From Dimorphilus gyrociliatus (Eukaryota; Annelida; Polychaeta; Dinophilidae): 64,000 bases of DNA. The translations under genes and the position numbers were made by a program. The notes beneath the pieces were generated by a model, which was given only the letters and a program-made list of their open reading frames with translations, was not told the origin of the DNA and ran no database searches. This document shows positions 23,139-34,615 of this stretch, one piece after another (positions within the stretch are counted from its first letter, which is position 1; each line of letters begins with the position of its first letter). The stretch spans positions 1,674,001 through 1,738,000 of the forward strand of contig CAJFCJ010000012.1 of NCBI GenBank assembly GCA_904063045.1, given 5' to 3'.

Positions 23139-25388
23139 TCATTTACTGCTATCTTTTTTATTCTTCTTCTTCTTCTTTCTTTTTTTCTTCTTCAAAGTTT
23201 TTCTTTCTTGTCGATCGCGTTCCTTGCTTATATAATGATTATCGTCATCTTCATTATCATCCTCAATATCGTCTAACATTTGTAGAAATCCAAGTTCATC
23301 TTTTCCAACTGCTATACTTACTCTAAATCTATTTTGACTTAGTACTTCTAGGCCTAGTAGAGAATCTGGAGGAGGAGATTCGCAAATAGTTACAGTCCTT
23401 TGTCTAGCTTTTAATTTACCTTTTCCCGACGTTAAATAAAAGATAAAGAATATAACAATAAATATAAAAAAGATAACAACACTAGAACAAATAATAACAA
23501 TCACTTTAAACGAAGAAACAACTATTGATGTAGGTAGAGGAGTTGTTGTTATGAACTTTTCACGGACAGTGGGAACCTGTGTTTCACTTGGAGATAATCT
23601 CGGTACGCTAACTTCCAAGCAGGAGTCTTTCTTACAACTTTGACACAACAACAGAAAATCATCTGGTTCAAAAGATTTTGGGCAACTAACCCAAACTTCA
23701 GTCTGAAAATTTTCTTCTTCTGCAATTGTCGATAAAGCCTTTTGAATTTGTTTATCAGATTTTAATGTTACTCCTATTTTTTCCGCAAGAGAATATTGTA
23801 ATTTTGATAAACAATAGCGTTCAACAAAATCCGATGTTACGTCTTCAGGATAGTCTATTTTTGGTTTAAAAAGTATCGTTGAATGCTTGTATCTCTTGTA
23901 TAATTTATTAAACCTATTTCGAATATTATCCTTGGTGACCATTTTAGAGTGTGATAGAGTACTGCAATGTTCGACGTATTTATATTCTTGTACTGGATCC
24001 ATTTGTAAAGTTATACGTATTTGTTCATAATCGGCAGGATTAGGAGCATTAATCTTCCCATATCTTTTATGGGCAAATGGAAAGTATTTGGCGAGTAAGT
24101 TTCTCTTTTTGATAAAGGGAACGGCCCTTTCAAATCTCTTGCACAAAGCGCTTATCTTAAACTGACGAATTATACCATTATCCAATAATCGTTTTCCTAT
24201 CTCTTCGCTTATCCGATAAGCTTCGACTAAAGCATATTCAACATCCTTGCTCATACATTTTGTACCTGGTTTTAATTTCATTATGTAATCAGTCCTACTA
24301 AAAGCTTTAAATCCATAAATTTCAATTGATTTTGGCCAATAAAGAGTTTTTTCTTCAAATTTATAATCCATTATACAATTAATATCTTGTAAGTTGTTTG
24401 CTAAACGGTAAGACGGAGATTTCAAGTGCAGACTACCATCTTTTGAAACAAACATACCCATAAATTCTTTCGAATCTGCAGTTAAATACGTCTCCTTAAA
24501 TGGAACAGTCCATTTTATGTTTACTCTATTTCTAACTACTCTTTCAAAGTCGATAGATGGAATACAAGGCAAGGTTATTGAACCACCTAAAAGTAGGAAC
24601 CAAGTTGGTTTTGCGTCTATACAGTCATCTACTGTTTTCGATGCGTAGAAAGTTGAAAATTTATACTGAGGGCATTTGTTACATTTTGGTAGACCTTCCA
24701 TGGAAGAATAACGACCAGGAGGACAAGGTTGACATTCTTTATAAGATCTTCTAGAGTTTCTATAAGAACCTATTCGACATGGTCTGCATAAATTACTATT
24801 GTACGGATCTTCTTCGTAACCGGAAACGCACTGAAATTCATGAGTATCTTTCCTAGCCCAACCTAGAACTTCCGATCCATAATATCTAGACTCAAGAACA
24901 ATCTCCTCAATCCTATCGTAAGTTTTATTCATTACATCTTGAAATTCGTCATAGAATTTGCAAGTATCAGCTTTTCCTACTTCACTTTTACAACTAAGGT
25001 CATAATTATAGGGTGATGTATAGCTTATATTAACAATAGTTATTGAATCTTCGGGACGAAAGTCAAGAATAACATTCCTAGTCAAAGCACCAATCATTGG
25101 AGATATTCTATACGGATTACAAAACGAGAAAAATTGAAATGTACACGAAAACTCTGGATAAATTGACGAAATATTCAAATCATTATAAATACTATTTTGA
25201 AATTCATAAGGACAAAATTCTTTTAAAATTTCTTGTTCAAGACTAGAAACGTGTCTAGCTTGACAAATTCCATGATGACCAAAGCCAAATTGACCATAAT
25301 AAGTGAACCATTTTCCACGATTTTTCTTACAATTAACAATAAATGTGTATACGATAATGAAATAAAACCTATAAATATCTAAAATCAT
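23139..25388 (-). CDS. ZPBP-like type I membrane protein with duplicated ectodomain
   Basis: One uninterrupted exon encodes 749 aa. The start ATG at 25388 gives a signal peptide (residues 1-20); the frame is open a little further upstream but without ATG. Ectodomain: a first Cys-containing unit at about 38-186, a Cys-rich CxxC knob at about 187-256 (CRPC, CQPCPPG, CNKC), an Ig-like domain at about 263-345 (LPC, IKW, DGSLHL, NC), a helical Cys-paired region at about 360-565, and a second CP..C..C knob at 569-590. A transmembrane helix (626-653) leads to a tail with an acidic run and a poly-Lys end. The order Ig / paired-Cys helical unit / Cys-rich knob is that of zona pellucida-binding protein. 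Here the helical unit and knob seem to occur twice, and a membrane anchor is added. Similarity is by pattern, so the family call is tentative; a sperm or fertilisation role is inference. Confidence 0.5.
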   Translation of the reverse strand: MILDIYRFYFIIVYTFIVNCKKNRGKWFTYYGQFGFGHHGICQARHVSSLEQEILKEFCPYEFQNSIYNDLNISSIYPEFSCTFQFFSFCNPYRISPMIGALTRNVILDFRPEDSITIVNISYTSPYNYDLSCKSEVGKADTCKFYDEFQDVMNKTYDRIEEIVLESRYYGSEVLGWARKDTHEFQCVSGYEEDPYNSNLCRPCRIGSYRNSRRSYKECQPCPPGRYSSMEGLPKCNKCPQYKFSTFYASKTVDDCIDAKPTWFLLLGGSITLPCIPSIDFERVVRNRVNIKWTVPFKETYLTADSKEFMGMFVSKDGSLHLKSPSYRLANNLQDINCIMDYKFEEKTLYWPKSIEIYGFKAFSRTDYIMKLKPGTKCMSKDVEYALVEAYRISEEIGKRLLDNGIIRQFKISALCKRFERAVPFIKKRNLLAKYFPFAHKRYGKINAPNPADYEQIRITLQMDPVQEYKYVEHCSTLSHSKMVTKDNIRNRFNKLYKRYKHSTILFKPKIDYPEDVTSDFVERYCLSKLQYSLAEKIGVTLKSDKQIQKALSTIAEEENFQTEVWVSCPKSFEPDDFLLLCQSCKKDSCLEVSVPRLSPSETQVPTVREKFITTTPLPTSIVVSSFKVIVIICSSVVIFFIFIVIFFIFYLTSGKGKLKARQRTVTICESPPPDSLLGLEVLSQNRFRVSIAVGKDELGFLQMLDDIEDDNEDDDNHYISKERDRQERKTLKKKKRKKKKKNKKDSSK

Positions 25389-25558
25389 AATATTTGTTGT
25401 TATTTTTTCCAAAAAAACAAACAAAGATGCCTTTTTTCGTTACGTTTTTTATTTTTATAAAAGAAAATAATAATAGAATATAAAGAACGAAATATTGTCA
25501 TTTCAATTATTAAATTATTTACAGTTTTCTTTGATACAGTATATATGAAATCTGTGAA
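25389..25558. other. Short gap between CPD and the ZPBP-like gene
   Basis: The gap is 170 bases between the CPD stop and the next start on the same strand. It must hold the CPD 3' UTR and the promoter of the downstream gene, unless the two are transcribed together. Confidence 0.5.
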
Positions 25559-28500
25559 CTAAAGTCCGTCGTCAGAGTCCTCCTCTAGAAGAGGTACAAT
25601 ATCAAAACTTCCAAATTTTCTTTTGGTTTGTTGGGCTTTCGTGTCTTTACGAAAGCAAAACATTAGTGTAAAGATGATGACTATTGAGATAACAATAAAA
25701 GCGTCTGTGAAAGATATAAATAAATAGGTTAATTTTTATTTATTTAATATATAAAGTTAAGCATCTTACTCATAATCCAAAGAAATGTAAATAATAAACT
25801 CTGATTTTTCATTGGTATTAAATTTATAGTTAATTCTTTATCATTCAAAGGTAATACTATTTTAATTGACGTTTCTTGATATCCTTCAGCCGAGATCCTA
25901 ATATTATATAAACCTTTCTTAATGAATAGCGATAGCATCCCTTTCTTTGAGAGGAATTCTTCGTTATTAATATAAATTTTACAATTTTTAATTGATGTAG
26001 TTGATTTAGAATTACGAACAATAACTGTATAAAATGATAAAGAAGAAGAAAGAGTATATTATTAAATTTATAATAATATAGTTAAAATCTCTATTATATT
26101 TCATTACTTACGTTTAAGAGCATTACTCGTCTGTGATATAACTTCTTTTAATTTCCAATTTAGTTCTGAACTTTGATGAACTACTTCTCTATCGTTAAAA
26201 GATTCACAACAGTAAATTGGCGCGCTAATTATCATAGTTTTTGTTTCTTTTGAAATTTCATCCTTTTTAAAGGAAAAAAACAGCAATAAAAATTAATAAA
26301 CAAGATTAATAAAGTATTAGGAAAGGAAAGATTAAATACGAACTAAGAATAATTTCATTTGAGATTCTTTCTTCTTTTCTTTACAATCAGGAAATAGAGA
26401 TTTTATTTTTTCAATTGCATGACTACGTAATCCTTTTGCTGTTGAGTGTTGAAAACTACCAAAACTATTTACCAATAGTACCAAGTCATATGAATCTTTC
26501 TTCATAAAATATAATAAACGATTTTTAACCTCTTCTTTGATGAAAGTGTTTGTTTGGCACGAATTATTAGCTTCCCATGCATAGGGACTACTAATTAACG
26601 GCATTACTGATACATCTACGGATAAGAGATTTTTCGTTAATTCCGAATTTTTTCTATTGATGAATAAGTCTTGAAGAAAAGCAGTCAATAACTCGGCCGA
26701 GTAACGATCGGTAGTTGTAAAGCCTCCTACGATGGCTATTTTAGAGCGGACCTTGAATGAATTTATTGGAGGTTTTATATGGACAATACAAGCAGTTGGA
26801 CCATTATTACATTCTGTATTACCATGATTTGGTAGAGATTCAACGATTTGATAAGGCGTATCGTAATGGCGAAAAGATGAAGAATATTCAAGGGTAATAG
26901 TCTTAAACACCCTTTCCTTTTTAAGATTAATGCTTAAGATTTTTAGTTTATATCCTTTAGCTTCAATTCGGATAGTATATACTCCTTGATCGAGTAGAAA
27001 GAGGAAACGAGATCCGACTACTTCATATTTCGTTTCGTAGATATACGCTGTTGCGTTACTAATCTCTTTTTCGTATTTATCTTGAATTATTCCACTTATA
27101 TACATTGTCATACATTTTAAAACGTTCATTAAAGATTGTACTTGCTCATTAAAAATGAGTGGAATTTGTTTTGAATCTGGATATTTACAACACGATATAC
27201 CTATGTTCAAGCGTGGGAAATCTTTAAAAATCCCATCCTCAATTTGTCTTAAATCTTCGCTGAAGTTAGTTACCGAGGAATAATCACAATCTTCATTCCA
27301 ATTTAACTTGGATGCTTTCATAAAAGATTTTGAAAGTCGTTTTAAAAGTGCATTATTTTTATTCTGTTGTAGTTTTATTCCACCTGCTGTTAAAGTTAAT
27401 ATAACGTCAATATTTTTACGTTTCTCAAGAATTAGACTAAGAGCTTGAGATGCAATTGTTCCGGAATATGGAAAAGAATTCGCTTTATCCTTATAACTTT
27501 CGCCGCTGCAATCTCCTTTAACCAAGCTTTGAGATGACTTTATATAAAGGCTAGGTAAAATGATTACTCGAATGTCTTTCATTAGGTATTCAATATCTCC
27601 ACTCGACATAATAGAACCTAAATGTCTTGCAAATCGTAGGGCAACTTCACTTCCAATAGGTTCGTCCGCTTTATAACTTCCAATGATAAGAATGGTACTC
27701 TTTTCAATGCGGTTAGGTTTAGAAAATTCTAACATTGGTAGATCAAATATTCTGCTAATTGAGACATTCTTATCGAATCTATTAGCTATATCTTGCATAT
27801 GTTTTGTTAAGTTTGAAATTGAATAAGTTGCCTTAACGTTCTCTTCAACTGTGTAAGTATCCTTGTCAGATAATATAAGTTGGCTATCCTTTCTTAGTAA
27901 ATCAAAATCAACAAATGTTGCTTGATTGTTAGTAACGGTAACAGCCTTCTTTTGAGATAGATATCTATAAATTGATTTGTTAAATACTTTTTAATTAAAT
28001 ATAATATAATAGAATAAAATTATTTCAACCCTACCCAATAGTAGATACTTCTACTTCGTAATTTCCGGGAGCCAATAGACGCCAATAATCTCCACCTTCG
28101 GCTGATTTAATGATATGACGAATCGATGTAACATTTATCGTAGCACCTCCTATACCTTTAGATGTTGAGCCATCTCTGATAAATCCTCTTATACCTTTAT
28201 GAACCTGAGACATATATGTAATAAGTGAATATTTATTATCATTCCAAATTTCTTTAAGAGCCTTTGCTGGAGGATATTTCACACATCCAAGTTCCATTGT
28301 TAATTCAAAACAATTACTCTGAAAATAGTTATAATCTTGCATTCCACCGGCCACTGAGTACCATGCTGCTCCGTTAGTTATACCATCTGTTATTTTGTAA
28401 ATAAAAAGAGTAAATAAATGTAAAGTACTATATGATTTTCGCCTGTTTCTGCTTGTTTCTACCTTTAAATTTTTCTGAACAGGCATCACCTTTATACATT

Positions 28501-30665
28501 TTTGAATGACTAAAAGAGTAAGATTTAGCCAATCTGCGAAAAATATCATCATCTGGACTTTTACTATAAGATGATTTTCTTTCTTTGTTATCATCCAAAG
28601 GATAATTTGCAACTAATGAACCACCGTGCAAATTTGCGGATAATACGAAAGGATAACTGTGTATCCATTCAATAACAATTTTTGTTTCCTTTTGCATCTC
28701 TTTTCTCGTTGGGAAAAAAGCATCCGGAAAATTTCGATTTAAATCAACATGATGGCTATTTGGTCTTCCTTCAATTCTTGAATTTATATAAGCTTTCGCA
28801 TAACCATCAGGATTCATTGTTGGCATAAGATGTATTCTAGTATTATCAACAAGTTTTGTAATTAGTCTATCCTTTCCATAGTTAAAGCATATTAATTGTA
28901 TTAAATTAACTAATAAGACACGACCAACAACTTCATTTCCATGCATGGTTGATAAATATTTAAATTCGGGTTTACCTATATTATAATTGATTATTAATAT
29001 TGTAATTGTTCTAATTTAGTATAAAACAAATAAACCTAATTGATGAAATCCAGGTTTATCACTTATTTCAACAACCCATAACTGTCTACCTTGAACCGAT
29101 TTACCAACTGAATAAAGTCTTGTAATTTTTGAACAGTTTGTCATTGACGTTAAACTTATTAGAGTTTTTTCCAATTGTTTGTCATCAAGATGGCGCATTA
29201 TTGTAGGCTCAATCCAATTTGATTCTTTTCTAAATAAAAATATTCAATTACAAGAAAATGCGCACGTTTCTATTTGAAACAAACTTTGATTTATAATCCA
29301 TGAATTTATTTGTGCAGTTTATAATATATGCCAATTCTTTATTAACTTTTGTACGTATCGATTGATGAGAATAAGAAGACTTATCCCTAATCCTTTAAAA
29401 GTGAAATTTTATGAATTAATCATATATAGGAGCAAAATCAATACTAACTCTTCCTTTATCTTTTCCAAATTATATATATATTCGTAAGATCTTGTTGCTA
29501 TGGTTACAGGTTTCCACTGAGTATGGTAGCCTGTTGCATAGACTCCTACTTTATATGATCCCGGTAGTAATAAACGCCAGAAGTAACCGTCGCTGGACGT
29601 TCTGACATTTTTACCGGCTGATGTACCATTTATATATTTAACGGTTACTATTGAATTTTGAAGAGGTTGACCCGCTTTACTTCTAACTAGACCTTTCATA
29701 CCGATATGAGCTTTTCCAATGAAATTAACAAGAGCCATTGTGGTTTTTGACACTTGTTTTTTAAGTACGGAGTCACTTGGAAAGTTACAACAAGAAACAC
29801 CTAAAGAAAGTTCCAAGCAGTTTGTATGACTGTATATATAATCTTGTAAACTTCCATTGTCATGGTTTACATTAGCACCAACAGTATATCCATTTGCATA
29901 TTGAAGTTCTTTAGGCAAATTGCATTTATCATTTTTATAATTTGGAAATTTTGATATAAATGAATTAGCCAATTCCTGAAATAAAAGATCGTCTTTTGTT
30001 GCTGAATTATTAAGGGAATCTTTTCCATTGAATGGATATGTAACAAGTAAATTTCCAGCTCTAATATTAGCTGAAAGAACAAACATTTTGCTATTTAACC
30101 AATCCATCATTTTTTTAGCTTCTGGATCTATTGGTGCTTTAGGTAAATTTCTCCATCTGTCTGGATAATTTCCATTCAAGTCGTAATTGTTGGAATTATA
30201 TCGTCCCGTTGTACCATTACAACTTCCTTTTATGGCTTTATTTAATCCATCCGGATTCAAACTAAGAATTAAATATATATCCGTCTTGTCTACAAGTTGA
30301 CGAACAGTAGGATTATTAGTATAATTATTTAATAAGAAATGTGCAAGATTCAATATTGTTTGGCTAGTAATAGCTTCATTTCCATGTATACTACCAGTAA
30401 TTTTAACCATTGGCTCATCAAATTCTCTTAGCAATGGATTATCAGTTATTCGTATTCCTATAACACTTTGACCACTCTTAGTGTTCCATAATAAAACTTT
30501 TTGAGCGATATTCAAGTGAGTTGCAACAAGATTGTCTATCACCTTTGAGCATTGAGTAAAATTAAGATAATGGTCATTATCATATAAATGATCGTTGATT
30601 ATTTGTTCAGTTGTTGAATAGCTTAAAAACAGAAAAAAAAGAAACAAAAAAATAGGTGATTTCAT
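25559..30665 (-). CDS. CPD: Carboxypeptidase D with four peptidase-like repeats
   Basis: This trans-Golgi M14B metallocarboxypeptidase trims C-terminal Arg/Lys. Exons 29449-30665, 29036-29229, 28463-28975, 28035-28386, 26344-27964, 26112-26262, 25770-26024 and 25559-25704 give 1482 aa. The Met at 30665 starts a clear signal peptide (SPIFLFLFFLFL); an ATG at 30695 is also in frame. Repeat 1 keeps HGNE, but the zinc His is Arg (NIRAG) and the catalytic Glu is Gly (SLGVSC). Repeat 2 is intact: HGNE, DLNRNFPD, ANLHGG, TMELGC. Repeat 3 (GSYKADE) and repeat 4 (GGFTTTDR) have lost the zinc site. Each repeat is followed by a transthyretin-like domain. The last exon encodes the membrane helix (FIVISIVIIFTLMFCF) and a short tail ending in an acidic EEDSDD cluster. 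Confidence 0.93.
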
Positions 30666-31193
30666 TCTTCCACGTTGAGACGGAAATGAAAACATCACAT
30701 GATAATAAACTCTGCCACCTAGCGTAAAAATTTTTTAATAATACTTTAATTTTTAATTCAGTAAAAAGTTATTATTGATTTCAATTGAAATATAAAAAGA
30801 ATCAATGAAATAGATAAGCTACATACATTTTTTAACTTTTCATTGAAATTTTAGAAGTAGTCTTTCATTGTCTTTATGACAAGCTATTTTGAATTGTAAT
30901 AGTTTATTTATAATCATAAAATCATGTATTTAGAAACTCTAATCAATTAATCATAGATAACTACCATCACAAGCTACTAATCTTCATTTTAAATAGTGAG
31001 AAAAAAAGCAAAAGTTTCACAGTTTAACAAAAAAAAAAGAACAACAAGGCAGACAAAAGAGAATTATTAGCACCATAAATTTAAAAAAGTAACCAAAAAA
31101 TTGCACAGATTACAGATTCGAATAATACTAGAAATACTTTCTTTCTTTGTAAAATATAAACTGGCGGCAAAGCAGAAGAAAAAAGACATGTTA
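30666..31193. other. Intergenic, CPD promoter and ILK 3' region
   Basis: About 530 A/T-rich bases with poly-A runs near 31020-31100. No coding signal is seen. Confidence 0.5.
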
Positions 31194-34149
31194 TTATGAT
31201 GCATTTCTCATTTTCTCCAAGATTTCTGTAATCATATCGAATCTGGGTCTTTTTCCAGGGTCTTCGTTCATACAGATTTTAATCATTTTTGTAGTGGACG
31301 TAGAGGTTCCTGGCGGTATTGTGACTCTAGCATTCTCTAATGCAATCTAATAGAATAAAAAGAATAAACAATAAAATGTTTAAATATCCAATTAATTAAC
31401 TGTTTAAATATTTAATTAATAAATATACCTTAACACCAACTTCCATTGGAGTAATATTGGCGAAAGGAACTTGTCTTGTAGCTAATTCCCATAGAACAAT
31501 AGCAAAACTCCACATATGTGCAGCTCTAATATTAATATCTACAGATTTCTTTGTTAAAGCTATAAAATTATTGAATAGATATATTAATAAACTTTTGAAA
31601 CGTATAACGTATATAGATGATACCTTCAGGAGATAGCCAAGCAGGATTATACTCTTTCTCTTGTTCGTGAAAAGAGAATTTACAGTCAGCCATATTAATT
31701 TTAGCAGTTCGATTTTCATCCAGCTGAGGAGAAGAGAAAGTTTGATTTTAATTAAATATTTAATAATAACTTTTCTGATTGTTATTTCATATTAATAATA
31801 ATAAAAAAATTAATAAAAAAATCAATCTGAAAGGAGAATACGTAAGTGGTAAGTATAAATAGAATAAAAGAATAATATAGTAACAGATAGCATCATTCTC
31901 AGCCATAATAAATGCTCTTCAGACAAAATAAAAATGATACTAATTGAATGAACAAATGATGAATAAATAAGAAACACTTGCTATTTCTAATAAAAAAGGC
32001 ATGATAAAAAAAATAAGAGAGTAATAGTATAACAATAATAGAAGAAAATATTAGTGAGATTAATAAAGAGACTATAAATAAATTAGTAAAAGTATTGTCT
32101 GATAAAACAACAGAAACCATTCCAATTTACATATATATATATTAGTATATATATATATATATATATACAGCATATTAAAAGTATATGCATACATCAATAT
32201 ACTAATATACTAATATATATATATAAATACATCTTTTATTTTTACCCCAAGTGATAGGTTCCTAGAATCATTTGCTGACAAAGTAGCAAATTCGAGGTTT
32301 AACTTGGCTAAGTTTTCATCAATCTGCCAGACGTATAAAATATTGCAACATTTACTTATCATATTATGAGTATAATATATTATATAAGCATTGTTTTAAA
32401 ATTAGAAATAATATAGAGCAATTTATACAAAAAGTATATTCAAACAATATTAAAGTCGTATCGACTATCTCACTTGGATACATTAAGTAGTAAATATAAT
32501 ATTAATATTAAAATCTTACCATAACGTGTTTGCTAGTTAGATTGAAGTTTATAATTGGAGGATCTAAATTATGCAAATAGTGCATTCCTTTAGCAATATC
32601 TAATTCGAATTTAATTGCTTGATTATTATCAATAACGAGTCCAGATTCTCCATGAATAACATTATACAACGAACCAAAAGGCATATGAGGACTGAGTATA
32701 ATGAACTTTTGTGCGTCAGTAGTACCGCCAAGTACAGGTAGGACGTTGGCGTGATTGAAGATCCTTATATTTTTTAATGAAATATAAAAAAATATAAACA
32801 AAAACTTAAATAAGCAAACTATTTAACTAATTAATGAAATTGCCTTTACTTTAATTTAGGTAGTTCTTCTTTAAACATCCTTGCATAGCGTAAACTATTA
32901 TCACAATTTAGATATTTCACAATGACTTCAGCCTCATTCCACTTTCCAAAGTGTACTCTACCAGAATGAGTTTCGCATAACATCCTCCCAACCTTAAGAT
33001 CTCGAATGTTAACAAACTTGGTTGAATCTTTACCTCGTACGGTCGTTGAAAAAGATCTCATTTCGTCGTAATGATAGACAAGTGACAAATCTTGTCCTAA
33101 GGTTTGTGCGCGATCTAGTAGTTAATAGTAAAATTCAGAGTTTTTATTGAGTATAATGACCTAATCTTTAAACTAACCAATAAGAAGCCTTCTTAAATTT
33201 GGTCTGGCTAGGTCTATAGGAGTTTGATTAAATCTGTTTGCGTGTCTTACGTGTGCACCTTTATCAACCAACGTCTTTAAAATAAAAATAAAAAGAGATT
33301 TACAATATTAATATAGTCTTTAAAGTTTTTCAATACTTACTATCGCTACATCTTCAAAATTCCAGAAAGCAGCATAATGTAACGGTGTATTACCATGAAT
33401 ATTTGTCCAATTCATCTCATTTGAATAATCAGCCAACTATTTAAAAACAACAATTATTAAATATATATATATATATATATATATATAGTATATAAAGAAT
33501 ATTTCTAAGAGCACAACATCTGATAGATGTCATTTAAAATCATTAGACCAGTGACATCTGCTTGTTTTATTCGAAAACAATTATATAAAAAAAACTGATA
33601 AAATTCATAAATTAGCTCTCTTACACCATTCATTGAAAAAGTATACTGTATACTACCAATATTTGTAGTAAGAGAGCAAAAACAAATAAGCGATTGTCCA
33701 ATGATAAGACGAATTTATGCTCCTTTGATTTAGTATTGTTTTTTTTTAATGTAAAAGAGAGATTAATTAAATTGATCAGTTAATAAATTTTCAATACTGA
33801 TATTAGTTTGCTTGAATTATTTTTTTTATAAGAAATAGGAAGCTGATTTTACCAAAAGGATTACTTCTAAATGCCCAAAACTGGCTGCCAGATGGATTGG
33901 TCGATCTCCACTTGCATTCACCGCTACAGGATTCGCACCACGTTGTAGCAGCATATCCACAATTTGTTTATTTCCTCGCATAGCTGCCCAGTGCAGAAGT
34001 GAAAATTTATGCTCATCTCCTTGATGCAGATCATTTTCAGCGTTATCCAACCATAACTTGGTTTCCAAAACTCTTCCATCTTTAACAATTGCAAATATGT
34101 CTTGCTCTGGAGTGTCCATCAGTATATAGCTATCTGTCTCAAGCACCAT
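31194..34149 (-). CDS. ILK: Integrin-linked kinase (pseudokinase)
   Basis: ILK is the scaffold joining beta-integrin tails to PINCH and parvin at adhesions. Exons (minus): 33853-34149, 33341-33436, 33178-33274, 32850-33114, 32520-32763, an optional 32246-32323, 31624-31723, 31429-31559, 31194-31346. Without the optional exon the protein is 460 aa (human 452). N-terminal ankyrin repeats ([29 protein letters not shown]) precede a kinase-like domain with [17 protein letters not shown], then NMADCKFSF in place of the DFG motif, [14 protein letters not shown] and the C-lobe [17 protein letters not shown]. Exon 32246-32323 is 26 codons, phase 0 at both ends, and begins IDEN, like the LDEN of the following exon; skipping it restores the usual family sequence. 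The start codon is divergent from RRP8. Confidence 0.95.
32131..32226. repeat. AT-repeat tracts within an ILK intron
   Basis: Two (AT)n runs (about 32131-32168 and 32204-32226) separated by mixed A/T sequence, between the optional exon and the following exon. Confidence 0.9.
33461..33492. repeat. (AT)n microsatellite in ILK intron 1
   Basis: About 32 bases of pure AT dinucleotide just upstream (minus sense) of the second ILK exon. Confidence 0.9.
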
Positions 34150-34615
34150 TTAACAGATTTTTTCTTCTAAATGAGTCTTTTATAAATGTAGAAGTGTTGG
34201 GTGTTGCCGTCTGCTTAATCAAATAATCGGTTATGCCAGATATAGAGACAGCTAACATTCAGTAGTTCGTATATATATATTTACTATTAGTGTAATATTG
34301 GCTACCTACTAGCCTTTTTTGTCTTGCACTTACTAATTAAGCTGATAACGCGCGAAATAATGGTAAACAAATGTTGAGCTTAGGAAAACGTTTAAACAAA
34401 CTTTGATGGAGTTATTACGATTTTATCGAAATATCCGATTACTGTAAGAAAAAGCAAGAAATCGATAATTAATCGAGAAATCGATTACTCCAAACATTTC
34501 CGTTCGTTTCACAATGTTTATCCTGTAGATGTCGCTTAAACACACGTGCTAAAAACGTATCAATTCTGTTATGAATTTCTATTAAAATACCCTGTTAGCT
34601 TAATAAAACTTGAAG
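34150..34615. promoter_or_regulatory. Bidirectional promoter, ILK / RRP8
   Basis: These 466 bases separate the two divergent start codons. There is a TATATATATTTA run near 34270. The part near RRP8 contains CACACGTGC (about 34542). Nothing more specific can be assigned. Confidence 0.5.

Noticed and set aside
23158-23210. TTC/TTTC-rich stretch taken first as a microsatellite
   Set aside because: It encodes the poly-Lys C-terminal tail of the ZPBP-like protein in frame.
31899-32120. Minus-strand frame with a strongly hydrophobic stretch
   Set aside because: It lies inside an ILK intron; T-rich intron sequence on this strand gives Leu/Ile/Phe runs without any further gene evidence.
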